Assembly (NCBI GenBank): GCA_012517815.1
Contig: JAAYUF010000169.1
Span: forward strand, 1 to 64,000
Length of the DNA stretch: 64,000 nucleotides
Origin: Clostridiales bacterium
GTDB lineage: Bacteria > Bacillota > Clostridia > Christensenellales > Aristaeellaceae
Direction: 5' to 3'
The notes beneath the pieces are model-generated. The model searched no databases and was not told the DNA's origin. It saw only the letters and a program-made list of their open reading frames with translations. The position numbers and the translations under genes are program-made. Below are positions 28,234 through 36,819 of the stretch, piece after piece; positions within the stretch are counted from its first letter, which is position 1, and every line of letters begins with the position of its first letter.

Positions 28234-29358
28234 TTACGCGCCCTCCGCGGCCTGCGCGACGCGCGCGCCCGCCGGGTGGCAAAGCACCATGGACAGGTCG
28301 CCTTTCAGGATCACATCCTCCGCGCCCTGCGGGAAAAACAGCTCTGCGCCGCGCCGAACCGGGAGCGCGCCGTCCGGGGCCAGCAGCTCACCCGAGCCCC
28401 GCGTCACAATGCCGATGCGGATGGCCCCCGTAGGCAGGAGCCTGATAGGGTCCCGCGCGCTGATGAGCGTGCAGGCGAAGTAGGGCGTCTGTTCCGGGCC
28501 GATCAGCAGGCGTTCCTCCCCCCAAGGCCCGCAGCGGATCACGGGGTTCTTGGTCTTGGTCATGGCCAGCACCTGATGAAGCGGCCGGCCGGTAAAGTCG
28601 AAGGAATGGAGCATCTGGGATTCGTAAAGCGCGTCGTCGATGGGGGAGAACACGCCCAGCGGGTTGCTCTCCCGTCGGAAGCGCAGCAGCTCGCGCTGGG
28701 GCATGGGCACGGCGGTCAGGTCGGTGGGCTCCTGCACCTCGATCACGAAACAGCCTTCCCCCAGCGCGTGGGGCATGCCCGCGGGGATGAAGTACGTTTC
28801 CCCCGGACGGACGGGGAACTTGTGGCACATAGCTTCCAGCGCGTCCATATCCTCGCGGCGGTAGGCGGCCTCAAACGCTTCCCGGGTGACGCCGGGCCGA
28901 AATCCCAGCCGGATGTAGGGCGGCTCGGCCTCGTCGTCCCGCACGGTAAGCACGTGCCAGCACTCGGTTTTACCGTACTCGCTGTTCCAGTAGCGCCGGG
29001 CCGTTTCCCGGCTGGGGTGGCACTGCAATAAAAACTTGCGCTTGGCGTCCAGGTATTTGACCAGCATCCCAAGACTGGTGCCGAAGCGCCTCAGGTGCGC
29101 CTCGCCCAGCACCCGCTCCGGCGCTTCCTGAATCACCTCGAATAGAAACCGGCGCTGCCCGTTGGGCAGGTTCACCTCCGCGTACCCCAGAAAGGGATGT
29201 TCCAGCGTGGCGCCGTTGGCGGCGGTTACCGAGCCGATCCACGCTTCCGCGCCGTCGGGTGTGTCGCGCGGATTGTCCTGCCCCCGAAACCTGTCGATCT
29301 CACGGCCCCCTTCGGCCCGCACCTTGTTGGGCACCAGCGTCCAAGGCTGTTGATACAT
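28234..29358 (-). CDS. Class I mannose-6-phosphate isomerase-like protein
   Basis: A 374-residue cupin-type enzyme resembling ManA. Metal-site candidates are the QCHPSRE and KTECWHVL segments and the Glu/His in FIPAGMPHALGEG. The usual reaction is mannose-6-P to fructose-6-P, but distant members occur in many sugar clusters and may act on other phosphosugars. It is the last gene of the reverse-strand importer operon, 21 bases after the permease, which suggests that the imported sugar enters glycolysis through it. The upstream ribosome site is weak (GGAACG). Confidence 0.82.
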   Translation of the reverse strand: MYQQPWTLVPNKVRAEGGREIDRFRGQDNPRDTPDGAEAWIGSVTAANGATLEHPFLGYAEVNLPNGQRRFLFEVIQEAPERVLGEAHLRRFGTSLGMLVKYLDAKRKFLLQCHPSRETARRYWNSEYGKTECWHVLTVRDDEAEPPYIRLGFRPGVTREAFEAAYRREDMDALEAMCHKFPVRPGETYFIPAGMPHALGEGCFVIEVQEPTDLTAVPMPQRELLRFRRESNPLGVFSPIDDALYESQMLHSFDFTGRPLHQVLAMTKTKNPVIRCGPWGEERLLIGPEQTPYFACTLISARDPIRLLPTGAIRIGIVTRGSGELLAPDGALPVRRGAELFFPQGAEDVILKGDLSMVLCHPAGARVAQAAEGA

Positions 29359-29379
29359 ATCGTTCCACTATCCCGCTTT

Positions 29380-30369
29380 TCAATCTCTGAGCTTGTCACG
29401 GTAGGTCATCACCAGCAGCGAGCCCAGCAGGATCGCGCCGCGGACGATGTACTGGATGTAGATATTCCAGTTGAGGATGGTCATACCGTTGATCAGCACG
29501 GAGATCAGCACCACGCCCACCAGCGTCCCCCAGATGCGGCCGGAGCCGCCCGTCATGGAGGTGCCGCCGATGATCGCCATGGTGATGCAGTCCATGGGCC
29601 AGTCCTTGGCATAGGTCCAGTCCGCGTTCATGACCATGGCGGAGTTGACCCAGCCGGCCAGCGCCGCGCAGACCTGCACCGTCACAAAGACGACGGCCTT
29701 GGCCTTAAACACGTTGATGCCGCTCAGGCGCGCGGCCTCCTGATTGCCGCCGATGGCGTAGATGGAGCGCCCGGTGGTGGTGTGCTCCATCACTACGTAG
29801 CAAACGCCCCACAGGACCATAAAGATGATCACCGGGTAGGGGATGGTGCCGAACAGCCGCCCCATGCCCAGCTGCACAAACCACTTGGGGAACATGTTGG
29901 GGATGGGGTAGTTGTTGCAGATGGTGGCCCCGAGGCCGAAGAGCAGGTACTGCGTCGCCAGCGTAATAATGAAGGGCGGGATGTTATACTTGTTCTGGAT
30001 GGCGGCGTGGAACGTGCCAAACAGCGCAGCCAGCAGCAGGGAGGCGGCCATGCCCAGCACGCATGCCAGCGACAGGTCAAACCCGGCGGCCGTCATGTGC
30101 TTGCCGAACACCGCCACGATCACGCCCGAAAGCGCCACCTGCGAACCGGTGGACAGGTCGATTTTACCGGCGATCAGGATCATCGTCACGCCCAGCGCGA
30201 TGATGCCCTTGACCGAGCCGCTGCGCAGGAGGTTCATCCAGTTGCTCCAGGTCATGAAAGTCGGCGCGGCGATCCACAGGGCCACGCAAATCAGCACCAG
30301 CACGATCTCGGTCACATGGTTGAGGATCATCAGGCGCAGGGCTTTCTGATCCAGCTTTGCGATTTTCAC
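29380..30369 (-). CDS. Sugar ABC transporter permease (RbsC-like)
   Basis: A 329-residue BPD_transp_2 permease with about 9 hydrophobic segments. It shows the family signature GKIDLSTGSQVALSGVIVA and the ATPase-coupling loop GRSIYAIGGNQEAARLSGI. It is separated by 4 bases from the ATPase gene. Only one permease gene is present here, so it is expected to act as a homodimer, unlike the other two rbs-type systems in the window. Confidence 0.92.
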   Translation of the reverse strand: MKIAKLDQKALRLMILNHVTEIVLVLICVALWIAAPTFMTWSNWMNLLRSGSVKGIIALGVTMILIAGKIDLSTGSQVALSGVIVAVFGKHMTAAGFDLSLACVLGMAASLLLAALFGTFHAAIQNKYNIPPFIITLATQYLLFGLGATICNNYPIPNMFPKWFVQLGMGRLFGTIPYPVIIFMVLWGVCYVVMEHTTTGRSIYAIGGNQEAARLSGINVFKAKAVVFVTVQVCAALAGWVNSAMVMNADWTYAKDWPMDCITMAIIGGTSMTGGSGRIWGTLVGVVLISVLINGMTILNWNIYIQYIVRGAILLGSLLVMTYRDKLRD

Positions 30370-30373
30370 GGTT

Positions 30374-31867
30374 TCAGCCTCCCAAGCAGAGTGTGTAAAG
30401 GTCGTTGGTATGCGTGCCTTGCAGGCGCTCGCCCTTGAGCTCGTCCACGATGCGCCCGCCCCGCATGATCAGGATCCGGTGGCACACGCCCAGCAGCTCC
30501 TCAATTTCGGTGGAAACAAAAATGCTGGAATGCCCAAGGATCGACTGCGCCCACATGATCTCGAAGATCTGCTGCTTGGCGTGCACGTCGATGCCGCGCG
30601 TGGGCTCGTCGTAGATCATGATGCTGGGATCGTTGTTGAGCCAGTTGCCCACGACCACCTTCTGCTGGTTGCCGCCGGACATGGAGCTGGCGCGGGCGTT
30701 CAGGCCGCTCAGTTTGATGTGCAGGGCGTCCACCTGGCGCTGCGCCATGGCGCGGCGCTTGCGCGTGCTTTCCACCCAGCCGCCCACGGTGGTGCGGCGC
30801 ATGCCCGCGTAGCACAGGTTGCTTTCGATGGAGTGCATCAGGATCAGCCCGTCCACCTTGCGATCCTCCGGCGTCAGCCCGACGCCCGCGCCTTTCATCA
30901 GGACGGGGGAGCGGCGGGCGTAGGTTTTGCCGCCCACGGTCACGGTGCCGCTGTCGGCGGGCATGGAACCGAAAATCCCGTTGAGCAGCTCCGTGCGGCC
31001 GGAGCCAAGCATCCCGGCGATGCCCAGCACCTCGCCCCGGTACAGCTTAAAGGAAACATCCTCGTACCACCCGGCGCGGGTCAGGCCGTTCACTTCCATG
31101 ATCACTTCGTCGGTGGGCACGGATTCGGCCGGGCGCACCTTGTGCCGCACGTCGCCAAACATCATGTGGATCATGCCGGCGTTGGTCAGCTCCCGGATGT
31201 CCCGGCTGCCCACGTATACGCCGTCGCGCAGCACGGTTACGGTGTCGGCGATCTCGTTGACCTCGGCCAGCTTGTGGGAAATATAGATGACGACGACGCC
31301 CCTGTCCTTGATGCGGCGGATGGCCTGAAACAGCTTTTGCACTTCGTCCTTGGCCAGCGCGGAGGTCGGCTCGTCCAAGATCAGCACTTTGGGGTCGTGG
31401 CTCAGGGCCTTGCAGATTTCGATGACCTGCCGCTGCCACATGGGCAGGTGCTGGATGAGCGCCCGGGGGTTGATGTGCAGGCCCATCCCGTCCATCAGCT
31501 CCGCCGCGCGCACGCGGGCGGCCTTCCAGTCAATCAGCCCGTTGGGCTTGCGGGGCAGGCGCCCCAGAAAGATGTTTTCCACCACGCTGAGCGTGGGCAC
31601 CAGGCTGGTTTCCTGATACACCAGCACGATGCCCTCCTGCGTGGCCTGCAGGGTGCTGCTGAGGCGCAGCGTTTTGTCGCCCAGGCGCACCATGCCCTCC
31701 GTCGGGATTTCCGCGCCCGCGAAAATCTTGACCAGCGTGGACTTGCCGGACCCGTTTTTGCCCAGCAGGGCGTTGATTTTCCCGCCCTCAAAATGGCAGG
31801 AAACGCCGTCCAGCGCTTTGGTTCCGGGATAGATTTTGGTGATGTTTTCCGCGTAGATGGTGTTCAT
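30374..31867 (-). CDS. Sugar ABC transporter ATP-binding protein (two ATPase domains)
   Basis: A 497-residue RbsA/MglA-like double ATPase. Domain 1 has GKNGSGKST (about residue 36) and VLILDEPTSAL. Domain 2 has the degenerate P-loop GMLGSGRTEL, the signature MSGGNQQKVVVGNW and the D-loop region IMIYDEPTRGID. The ATG at 31867 begins the conserved domain; GTG and TTG codons up to 30 bases upstream are possible starts. It lies between the binding-protein gene (after a hairpin) and the permease. Confidence 0.92.
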   Translation of the reverse strand: MNTIYAENITKIYPGTKALDGVSCHFEGGKINALLGKNGSGKSTLVKIFAGAEIPTEGMVRLGDKTLRLSSTLQATQEGIVLVYQETSLVPTLSVVENIFLGRLPRKPNGLIDWKAARVRAAELMDGMGLHINPRALIQHLPMWQRQVIEICKALSHDPKVLILDEPTSALAKDEVQKLFQAIRRIKDRGVVVIYISHKLAEVNEIADTVTVLRDGVYVGSRDIRELTNAGMIHMMFGDVRHKVRPAESVPTDEVIMEVNGLTRAGWYEDVSFKLYRGEVLGIAGMLGSGRTELLNGIFGSMPADSGTVTVGGKTYARRSPVLMKGAGVGLTPEDRKVDGLILMHSIESNLCYAGMRRTTVGGWVESTRKRRAMAQRQVDALHIKLSGLNARASSMSGGNQQKVVVGNWLNNDPSIMIYDEPTRGIDVHAKQQIFEIMWAQSILGHSSIFVSTEIEELLGVCHRILIMRGGRIVDELKGERLQGTHTNDLYTLCLGG

Positions 31868-31902
31868 AGGCCGTCGGGCCACCTCATTTCCTTCCAACGG
31901 CA

Positions 31903-31930
31903 GGCGGGGAGGGGGCGACCCCTCCCCGCC
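31903..31930 (-). terminator. Perfect 12-bp hairpin after the reverse-strand binding protein gene
   Basis: GGCGGGGAGGGG (31903-31914) and its exact complement (31919-31930) flank a 4-base loop. On the transcribed strand it lies 9 bases past the binding protein's stop, before the ATPase start. No T-run is present. Confidence 0.8.
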
Positions 31931-31939
31931 CGGAAGTTT

Positions 31940-32932
31940 TTACTTGGAGGACAGCGCGTAGAAGCGATCCAGCCAGGACTGCACCTCGGGCAGGTCCTGC
32001 ACGGAGTGGATGATGCCCGCCAGATAGACCGTTTCGCCGGGCTTGCACTCGGTTTCTTCGCCGCGGATGGTTTTCACCAGCTGCTCCACCGCCTTGTAGC
32101 CCATGGTGTACATATCCTGCTCCAGCGTGCAGTACAGCGGCGTGCCTTCTTCCAGCAGCTGACCGGCGACCTGCTCGCCCATGTCGTAGCCGACCACGCA
32201 AATCTGCTTGTCCAGCCCCATGGTTTTGACAACCTGCACCGCGATGGCCGTAAAGGCGGCGGAGGTGTTGTAGAACACGTTGCAGTCCGGCGCGCCGGTG
32301 AGCATGGCCTCGATGATGGGGACGTTGTCCTGCTTGGAGGTGGAGGACTGCTGGGCGACGATGTCGTAGGTGAAGCCGTAGGCCGTGAGCGCGTCCAGGA
32401 AGCCGCCGTAGCGCGCCTTGGACTGCTCGGGGATGGCGGCGTCAAAGTCGATGATGGCGATCTTCAGGGGGTTTTCCTTGCCGAAGCGTTCTTCCAGCAC
32501 CGGGGCCATGAACTCGCCCAGCTTCTGGCCGTTTAGGCGATCCTGCGAGGTGAAACCGCCGCAGATGAAATCCGCGTTCTTGAGCTTGATGTTGGCTACG
32601 GCGATCTGCACGCCGCGGTCGTAGGCTTCGCGCAGCATCGGGGAGGAGGCTTCCTCCGAATACGGGGTGATGGCGATGCCCTTCACGCCCATATCCACGT
32701 AGCCGTTGATCAGCTGCTGCTCGTTGGCGATGTCGCCCATCGAGTTGCCGATGAGGATCTCCACGCCCAGATCCTTGGCGGCGTCCTGATAGCCCTGTTG
32801 GACCATCTTCATGGTAAACTCGTCCTTAAACACGATACCGGCGACCTTGAACGTGTCTTCCGCCGCGGCGGCGCTCAGGCCAGCGCTCAGGAGCAGCGCG
32901 AGGGCCAGGCAAAGGGACAGGGTCTTTTTCAT
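31940..32932 (-). CDS. Sugar ABC transporter substrate-binding protein (RbsB-like)
   Basis: A 330-residue exported protein of the Peripla_BP_4 family. The signal peptide is MKKTLSLCLALALLLSAGLS with cleavage near AAAAE. Ligand-site style regions include GVKGIAITPYSEEASSPML and CVVGYDMGEQVAG. The ATG at 32932 has AAAGGTGG 10 bases upstream; the longer open frame runs into the regulator gene in another frame and is rejected. It lies just downstream of the AraC regulator. Confidence 0.92.
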   Translation of the reverse strand: MKKTLSLCLALALLLSAGLSAAAAEDTFKVAGIVFKDEFTMKMVQQGYQDAAKDLGVEILIGNSMGDIANEQQLINGYVDMGVKGIAITPYSEEASSPMLREAYDRGVQIAVANIKLKNADFICGGFTSQDRLNGQKLGEFMAPVLEERFGKENPLKIAIIDFDAAIPEQSKARYGGFLDALTAYGFTYDIVAQQSSTSKQDNVPIIEAMLTGAPDCNVFYNTSAAFTAIAVQVVKTMGLDKQICVVGYDMGEQVAGQLLEEGTPLYCTLEQDMYTMGYKAVEQLVKTIRGEETECKPGETVYLAGIIHSVQDLPEVQSWLDRFYALSSK

Positions 32933-32976
32933 CGTTTGGGAACCACCTTTCGTTTCATCTATATTCGGGCACGGCG

Positions 32977-33912
32977 TCACTCGTCGTGTCGAACGGCTTT
33001 TTCCTCCCGCCGTTTCTTGCGCCACACCGAGGGGGACATCCCCTCCCATTTGCGGAAGAACCGGCTGAAATAGAACATATCCTGAAATCCGCATTCCAGC
33101 GCCACCTCGCTGATGGACAGATCGCCCACCGAGAGCAGTTCGCGCGCGCGTTCCAGCGTTCGCTTTTGCAGGTAGATCACCGGGGATTCGCCCATCTCCT
33201 GACGGAACAGCCGCCCGAAGCTCGAGGGGGAAAGGCTGCACAGGCCGGAGAGTTCGCCTACGGTGATCGTGCCCACGGGGTGGTTATCCATGTAGAGCAG
33301 CGCCGCCTCGATGCGCCGGTAGGCGATGCTGCGCGGGCGCTTTTTGAAGGTCGTTTCGCTGAGCATGGTCAGCAGGTCGTACATCCGGGAGATGATCAGC
33401 GCCGGGGGCGTGAAGCCGCTGCCGGACAGCCGGGCCACACGCTCGCTGAGCTTGTAGAACGGGTCCATCTGGGAAAACCGGAACACCTCGATGCGGCTGC
33501 CCAGCGTGAAGGGGAGCCCGGCCGCGTCCAGCATTTCAAACCCCATGAAGATGACGTTGGCCGTGCGCACGCCCTCCGCGCCGTCGCGCTTGACGCCGTC
33601 CCAGTAGTAGTTGCCGTCGGGCAGGTTGGAAAGGTCCGCGCCGTTTTCGATGACCTTGCGGGCGTAGAACTCGTAGCGCATGCCCTGCGGGATCACCACC
33701 AGGTCGCCCGGCGTCGCGGTGGCCAGCACCTCGCGGGTGCCCACGTCCATGTAGTCCGCCTCGACCCCCAGAATGACCATCACCGCGGTGTTCACGCGCC
33801 CGCCTTCCTGGATAATCCAGTTGCTGCTTTCGCGCCAATATTGCATGTGCGCGATCACATGCCTGAGGGAATAATCCATGTTCCTCAGTTCACTCAACGG
33901 GACTGCGCGCAT
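32977..33912 (-). CDS. AraC-family transcriptional regulator with cupin sensor domain
   Basis: A 311-residue regulator with an N-terminal cupin-like ligand domain (about 20-190) and a C-terminal AraC double helix-turn-helix (about 210-305: GELSGLCSLSPSSFGRLFRQ and ISEVALECGFQDMFYFSRFFRK). The RBS GGAGGG lies 6 bases upstream. It heads the importer operon on the reverse strand, so it probably activates it upon sugar binding. Confidence 0.92.
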   Translation of the reverse strand: MRAVPLSELRNMDYSLRHVIAHMQYWRESSNWIIQEGGRVNTAVMVILGVEADYMDVGTREVLATATPGDLVVIPQGMRYEFYARKVIENGADLSNLPDGNYYWDGVKRDGAEGVRTANVIFMGFEMLDAAGLPFTLGSRIEVFRFSQMDPFYKLSERVARLSGSGFTPPALIISRMYDLLTMLSETTFKKRPRSIAYRRIEAALLYMDNHPVGTITVGELSGLCSLSPSSFGRLFRQEMGESPVIYLQKRTLERARELLSVGDLSISEVALECGFQDMFYFSRFFRKWEGMSPSVWRKKRREEKAVRHDE

Positions 33913-33967
33913 GAAAACCCTCCGTATACCTTATTCTGGTTTCGCTCCCGGGCCATTCACTGCGTAA

Positions 33968-33997
33968 AATATACAGGATGCGTGCGGTAAATGTCCA
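33968..33997 (-). promoter_or_regulatory. Promoter of the AraC/sugar importer operon (reverse strand)
   Basis: Read on the reverse strand, TGGACA (complement of 33992-33997) and TATATT (complement of 33968-33973) are 18 bases apart, about 55 bases before the regulator start. Confidence 0.6.
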
Positions 33998-34067
33998 TGC
34001 ACATTCCAATCATAAATATGGACTTTTTATCACGGCATGTGCTTTGTGTCGGGAAAAGCACGCTGGC

Positions 34068-34096
34068 TTGACAGGCCGCCCAAACGCGCGTATATT
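34068..34096 (+). promoter_or_regulatory. Promoter of the degenerate-receiver regulator gene
   Basis: TTGACA (34068-34073) and TATATT (34091-34096) are 17 bases apart. The start site would be about 34103, which excludes the upstream start codon at 34037 and supports the ATG at 34178. Confidence 0.85.
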
Positions 34097-34177
34097 GGGA
34101 ACCAAGGCTTCGCTCGCCGCTCCCATTCACCACAACCCCATCGCCCGCCCTTTTGCTGTGTACGGAAAGGAGCCGTT

Positions 34178-35857
34178 ATGCCGCTTTCTGTTGTGGTGAT
34201 ACTGGAAAACCCTGATGCCGTGTGCCTCGCCGGCCCCAACCGGCTCGCGCCCGCGTGCGAAATCGTCGGCGTGGCGCGCAACCTGCGGGCCGCCCGTGAC
34301 CTGCTGACCGCCTGCCGGCCGGATATCGTGCTGATGGACCTTTTACCGCCCGCGCAGGACGCCTTCGCCCTGCTTGTGCGCATGCGCGCCGCCTGGCCGG
34401 ACGCGCGGGTGATCCTCTGCTCCCGCCGGACTTCCCTGGATGTCACACGGCAGGCGATCCGCCTGGGCGTGGCCGATATGCTTCAGACGCCCGTCCCCGC
34501 CGCGGCGTTGCGGGAGGCCCTTGCCCGCGCGGCGCGGGAGGCCCGCCTGGCCCGCGACCGGGCGGAGGCGCTGCTTGACGAGCGTCGCCGGGCGCGCCTG
34601 CTGACCCTGCTGACCAATGACGAGCGCGGGGGGCGCGCAACGGGGGCGGTTTTGCAGGCGGGAGCGGACGCGTTTTTGGCGGACGAATCCGCCGCTGTTT
34701 CCGAGCGCGGGACAGCCACGCCGCCCCGGGAAACAACCGCTTCGCGCCCCACAGGCGAAACGGGCGTCGGCCCGGAAAGCGAAACCCCCCAGGGTGGCGC
34801 GGCCTCCGGGGACGACGACCTTCCGCTGGACGCGTACTGCGTGCTGGTGGCGCAGCCGCGGGAGGCGACGGCCGACCCCGCCGCGGTGATGGCGCGCACG
34901 GCCGCGGCCCTTCGGCGGACCGGTATCCCCTCCCTGTCGGCAACCCTTTACGACGCGGTGGTGCTGGTGCTGACGCAAGAACCCGCCGACGGCAACTGGC
35001 AGGCCGCCGCGGCCGCGGCGGCCGACGTGGTGGCGGAGGCGGCCGGCGTGCCCGTGCGCATCGGCATCGGCCGCCCGGCGCACACGCGCGGGATGCTGCG
35101 CGCGGCGTACCAGCAGGCGCGAAGCGCGCTGTGGGACATCACCCTGCGCGGCGAGGCCTGCAGCCGGGGCTTCTATCAGGGCGTAACAAGGCAGGGCGGC
35201 GGGCGCCTGACCGAAGTGCACCGGGAGCTGGAAGCGCTGATTGAGAAAGCCGAACTCACCGACCGTTCGGCCGACGAGGCCGCGGAGATCATCGGGGTTC
35301 TGAGCGGGCGGCAGTACTCGCACCTGCGGGCGATCGTATCGCTGTACGCGATGGCGCTGTGCCGCAGGTTTGCCTGCCCCGCCGACGGTCAGGTCGGCTC
35401 CGCCATGCACGAGGCCTGGTTCGTGGGCAACGGCGAGGAGGTGCGCGCCTGCCTGCGCCGCATCTGCGCGGCGCTCCGGGCTTGCCGTGAGGCGCGGGAG
35501 GGCGAGCTTTCCCCGGTCTGCCGCAGCGCGCTGTGGTACGTGCGTCTGCACGCGGTGGAAGGCCCGGCGCTTTGCGACGTGGCGGGGTTGCTGCACGTGA
35601 GCCCCAAGTATCTGTCGGCGCTCATCCGCCGGGAAACGGGCGTGACCTTTCACGAGCATGTGCGGGACGCGCGCATGGAGCGCGCGCGCGCCCTGCTGAC
35701 CGATCCCTGCGTATCGGTCGCGGAGGTGGCGCGCGCGGCGGGGTACGCCAATTACATCACGTTTTTCAATGTGTTCAAGCGCGTGGAGCAGATGACCCCG
35801 ACGGAATACCGCAGGCGCGAGGGGCGCTTTGCCGCCCTGCCGGAGAACGCGGGCTGA
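34178..35857 (+). CDS. AraC-type response-regulator-like protein with degenerate receiver
   Basis: A 559-residue protein with an N-terminal receiver-like domain (about 1-120), a long middle region (about 130-440, with an Ala/Pro/Gly-rich linker near 155-210) and a C-terminal AraC helix-turn-helix (about 450-550: VAGLLHVSPKYLSALIRRETG and VAEVARAAGYANYITFFNVFKR). In the receiver, the Asp in IVLMDLLPP is present, but the acidic pair is reduced (VVILENPD) and the conserved Lys is replaced (MLQTPV instead of LLKP). GGAAAGGAG sets the start. No kinase gene is adjacent. It resembles YesN-type regulators that control carbohydrate genes; the target is unknown. Confidence 0.85.
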   Translation: MPLSVVVILENPDAVCLAGPNRLAPACEIVGVARNLRAARDLLTACRPDIVLMDLLPPAQDAFALLVRMRAAWPDARVILCSRRTSLDVTRQAIRLGVADMLQTPVPAAALREALARAAREARLARDRAEALLDERRRARLLTLLTNDERGGRATGAVLQAGADAFLADESAAVSERGTATPPRETTASRPTGETGVGPESETPQGGAASGDDDLPLDAYCVLVAQPREATADPAAVMARTAAALRRTGIPSLSATLYDAVVLVLTQEPADGNWQAAAAAAADVVAEAAGVPVRIGIGRPAHTRGMLRAAYQQARSALWDITLRGEACSRGFYQGVTRQGGGRLTEVHRELEALIEKAELTDRSADEAAEIIGVLSGRQYSHLRAIVSLYAMALCRRFACPADGQVGSAMHEAWFVGNGEEVRACLRRICAALRACREAREGELSPVCRSALWYVRLHAVEGPALCDVAGLLHVSPKYLSALIRRETGVTFHEHVRDARMERARALLTDPCVSVAEVARAAGYANYITFFNVFKRVEQMTPTEYRRREGRFAALPENAG

Positions 35858-36139
35858 ACGCCCGAAGGGGCTGTCGGCCGCCGGTCGGCGCAGCGCACCT
35901 ACCGGCGCGACAGGCGAGGGACGCGCACGCTTTCACCGCAGGCGCGGGCCGGGGCCGGCAAGGCCGGAACGCATGCCGCAAGGGGCGGGGGTGGCGCGAG
36001 GCTGACCCAATGCGCGGGTACGCCGGGAAAACGCGATCGGCCGCCAGGACGAGGGCGAACCGGCTGCCGGCCCGTTGTGAGGCGGCCCGACGGGGGGAGC
36101 AAACACGCCCGCGCCGGCGCGAACGAGCGCGAAAAGGGA
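35858..36139. other. Gene-free spacer
   Basis: About 280 bases of GC-rich sequence between the regulator and the SRAP promoter. No gene, clear terminator with T-run or repeat was recognised. Confidence 0.5.
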
Positions 36140-36168
36140 TTGACAACCGCTACGCATGGCGCTATACT
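36140..36168 (+). promoter_or_regulatory. Promoter of the SRAP gene
   Basis: TTGACA (36140-36145) and TATACT (36163-36168) are 17 bases apart, 48 bases before the ATG. The LexA-like box follows directly. Confidence 0.9.
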
Positions 36169-36174
36169 GAAAGG

Positions 36175-36186
36175 GAACAAACGTTC
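36175..36186 (+). promoter_or_regulatory. LexA (SOS) box, Bacillus type
   Basis: GAACAAACGTTC fits the Gram-positive LexA/DinR core GAAC-N4-GTTC, including the purine/pyrimidine preference in the spacer. It starts 7 bases after the -10 box, at the transcription start, an ideal place for repression. Confidence 0.8.
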
Positions 36187-36216
36187 TTAATTCAGGACGA
36201 GCATCGGAGGCCCGGT

Positions 36217-36819
36217 ATGTGCGGACGCTACCATGTGGATCTGGAAGAAGAAAACGCGCAGGTGCGCAAAATTCTCATGGAGATCAACAAGCGCTACTTC
36301 GGCACGCCGGAGCGGGAGCAGATGAAGAGCGGCGAGATTTTTCCCACGAACATCGTGCCGGTATGCTCCAACAACCGCAAGCTCCATCCCGGCTACTTCC
36401 TCATGAAATGGGGCTTTTCTGCGTATGAGGGCACGGGGGTCATCCTCAACGCCCGCAGCGAAAGCCTGCTGGAGAAGCCGATGTTCCGCAAGGCTGCGCT
36501 GGAAAGGCGCTGCCTGGTGCCCGCCGGCCACTATTTCGAGTGGGAGCGCCGGGGGCGGGAACGCGTCAAGTACGCCATCCGCCTGCCCAAAGAGGGGCTG
36601 ATCTACATGGCCGGTGTGTACCGCATGGAAGAGGGCGAGCGGGTGCCGTCGTTTGTGATCATCACGCGCCCGGCGGCCGAGGAAATTGCCTTTATCCACG
36701 ACCGGATGCCGCTGATCCTGGCGGACGGGGACCGGGCGGCGTGGCTGAAGCCCGACGCGGATGTGACGGGCCTGTTTTCGCGTGCGCAGGAGCAGGTGCG
36801 GTTTGAGGCGGTCGGGTGA
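36217..36819 (+). CDS. SOS response-associated peptidase (SRAP/YedK/HMCES family)
   Basis: A 200-residue SRAP protein. The catalytic Cys2 (MCGRY), Asn in LNARSES, Glu in GHYFEWE and His in FIHDRMPLIL are all present. This family crosslinks to abasic sites in single-stranded DNA through Cys2 and protects them from breakage. GGAGG lies 6 bases before the ATG. A strong promoter with a LexA box precedes it, so it is probably induced by DNA damage. Confidence 0.95.
   Translation: MCGRYHVDLEEENAQVRKILMEINKRYFGTPEREQMKSGEIFPTNIVPVCSNNRKLHPGYFLMKWGFSAYEGTGVILNARSESLLEKPMFRKAALERRCLVPAGHYFEWERRGRERVKYAIRLPKEGLIYMAGVYRMEEGERVPSFVIITRPAAEEIAFIHDRMPLILADGDRAAWLKPDADVTGLFSRAQEQVRFEAVG

Noticed and set aside
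34037-34177. N-terminal extension of the 34178 regulator
   Set aside because: It would start upstream of the -35/-10 promoter at 34068-34096, and the ATG at 34178 has a strong GGAAAGGAG site.
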